A stretch of DNA of 5,801 nt, taken from the NCBI GenBank assembly GCA_002068715.1, contig MWAR01000433.1, positions 1-5,801 of the forward strand, in the 5' to 3' direction. The notes beneath the pieces are model-generated. The model saw only the letters and a list, made by a program, of their open reading frames with translations. It was not told where the DNA came from and did no database searches. Each line of letters begins with the position of its first letter. Within the stretch, counting starts at the first letter, position 1. The DNA comes from a bacterium ADurb.Bin374 (GTDB lineage Bacteria; Riflebacteria; Ozemobacteria; Ozemobacterales; Ozemobacteraceae). Below, piece by piece: positions 5,800 through 5,801 of this stretch. The position numbers and the translations under genes were made by a program.

Positions 5800-5801
5800 C
5801 G

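Noticed and set aside
1..5801. CRISPR arrays, insertion sequences, tRNA or rRNA genes
   Set aside because: No regularly spaced direct repeats, terminal inverted repeats with a transposase, or conserved RNA-gene sequences were seen.

Overview
The window is GC-rich (about 60% by eye) with compact gene spacing. It comes from a bacterium that almost certainly has an outer membrane: one protein has a Sec signal peptide and a C-terminal region of amphipathic beta-strands ending in Phe, and two or three other genes look like a surface-polysaccharide locus. The phylum cannot be fixed from this sequence. There are no rRNAs, tRNAs, insertion sequences, phage genes or CRISPR arrays.

Layout: (1) 1-1197, plus strand: the 3' part of a multi-pass membrane protein of the Wzx/polysaccharide flippase type, whose 5' end is outside the window. 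(2) 1214-3072, minus strand: a two-gene unit transcribed toward the flippase. A class I SAM methyltransferase (2407-3072) comes first, then a GT4-type glycosyltransferase (1214-2410), joined by a 4-base ATGA overlap. The flippase and glycosyltransferase are tail to tail, with 16 bases between stop codons. Together they fit assembly, modification and export of a lipid-linked glycan, but the glycan cannot be named. (3) 3073-3256: a 184-base gap with an AT-rich patch, the likely promoter region of the methyltransferase-glycosyltransferase unit. (4) 3257-5467, minus strand: a 736-residue exported protein. It has the two-domain architecture of a UshA-type 5'-nucleotidase, but nearly every metal-binding and catalytic residue is replaced, and about 245 residues of beta-rich, barrel-like sequence follow. 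(5) 5468-5801: a mostly non-coding upstream region with a terminator-like hairpin, a set of mutually exclusive inverted repeats, a weak promoter candidate and possibly the tail of another minus-strand gene.

The main item of interest is the large protein, which reads as a pseudo-enzyme nucleotidase fused to a putative outer-membrane domain. A second curiosity is a short AT-rich island inside the glycosyltransferase gene: ten consecutive codons end in A or T, and two perfect palindromes stand almost back to back. Whether the large protein is linked to the polysaccharide genes or only adjacent cannot be decided here.
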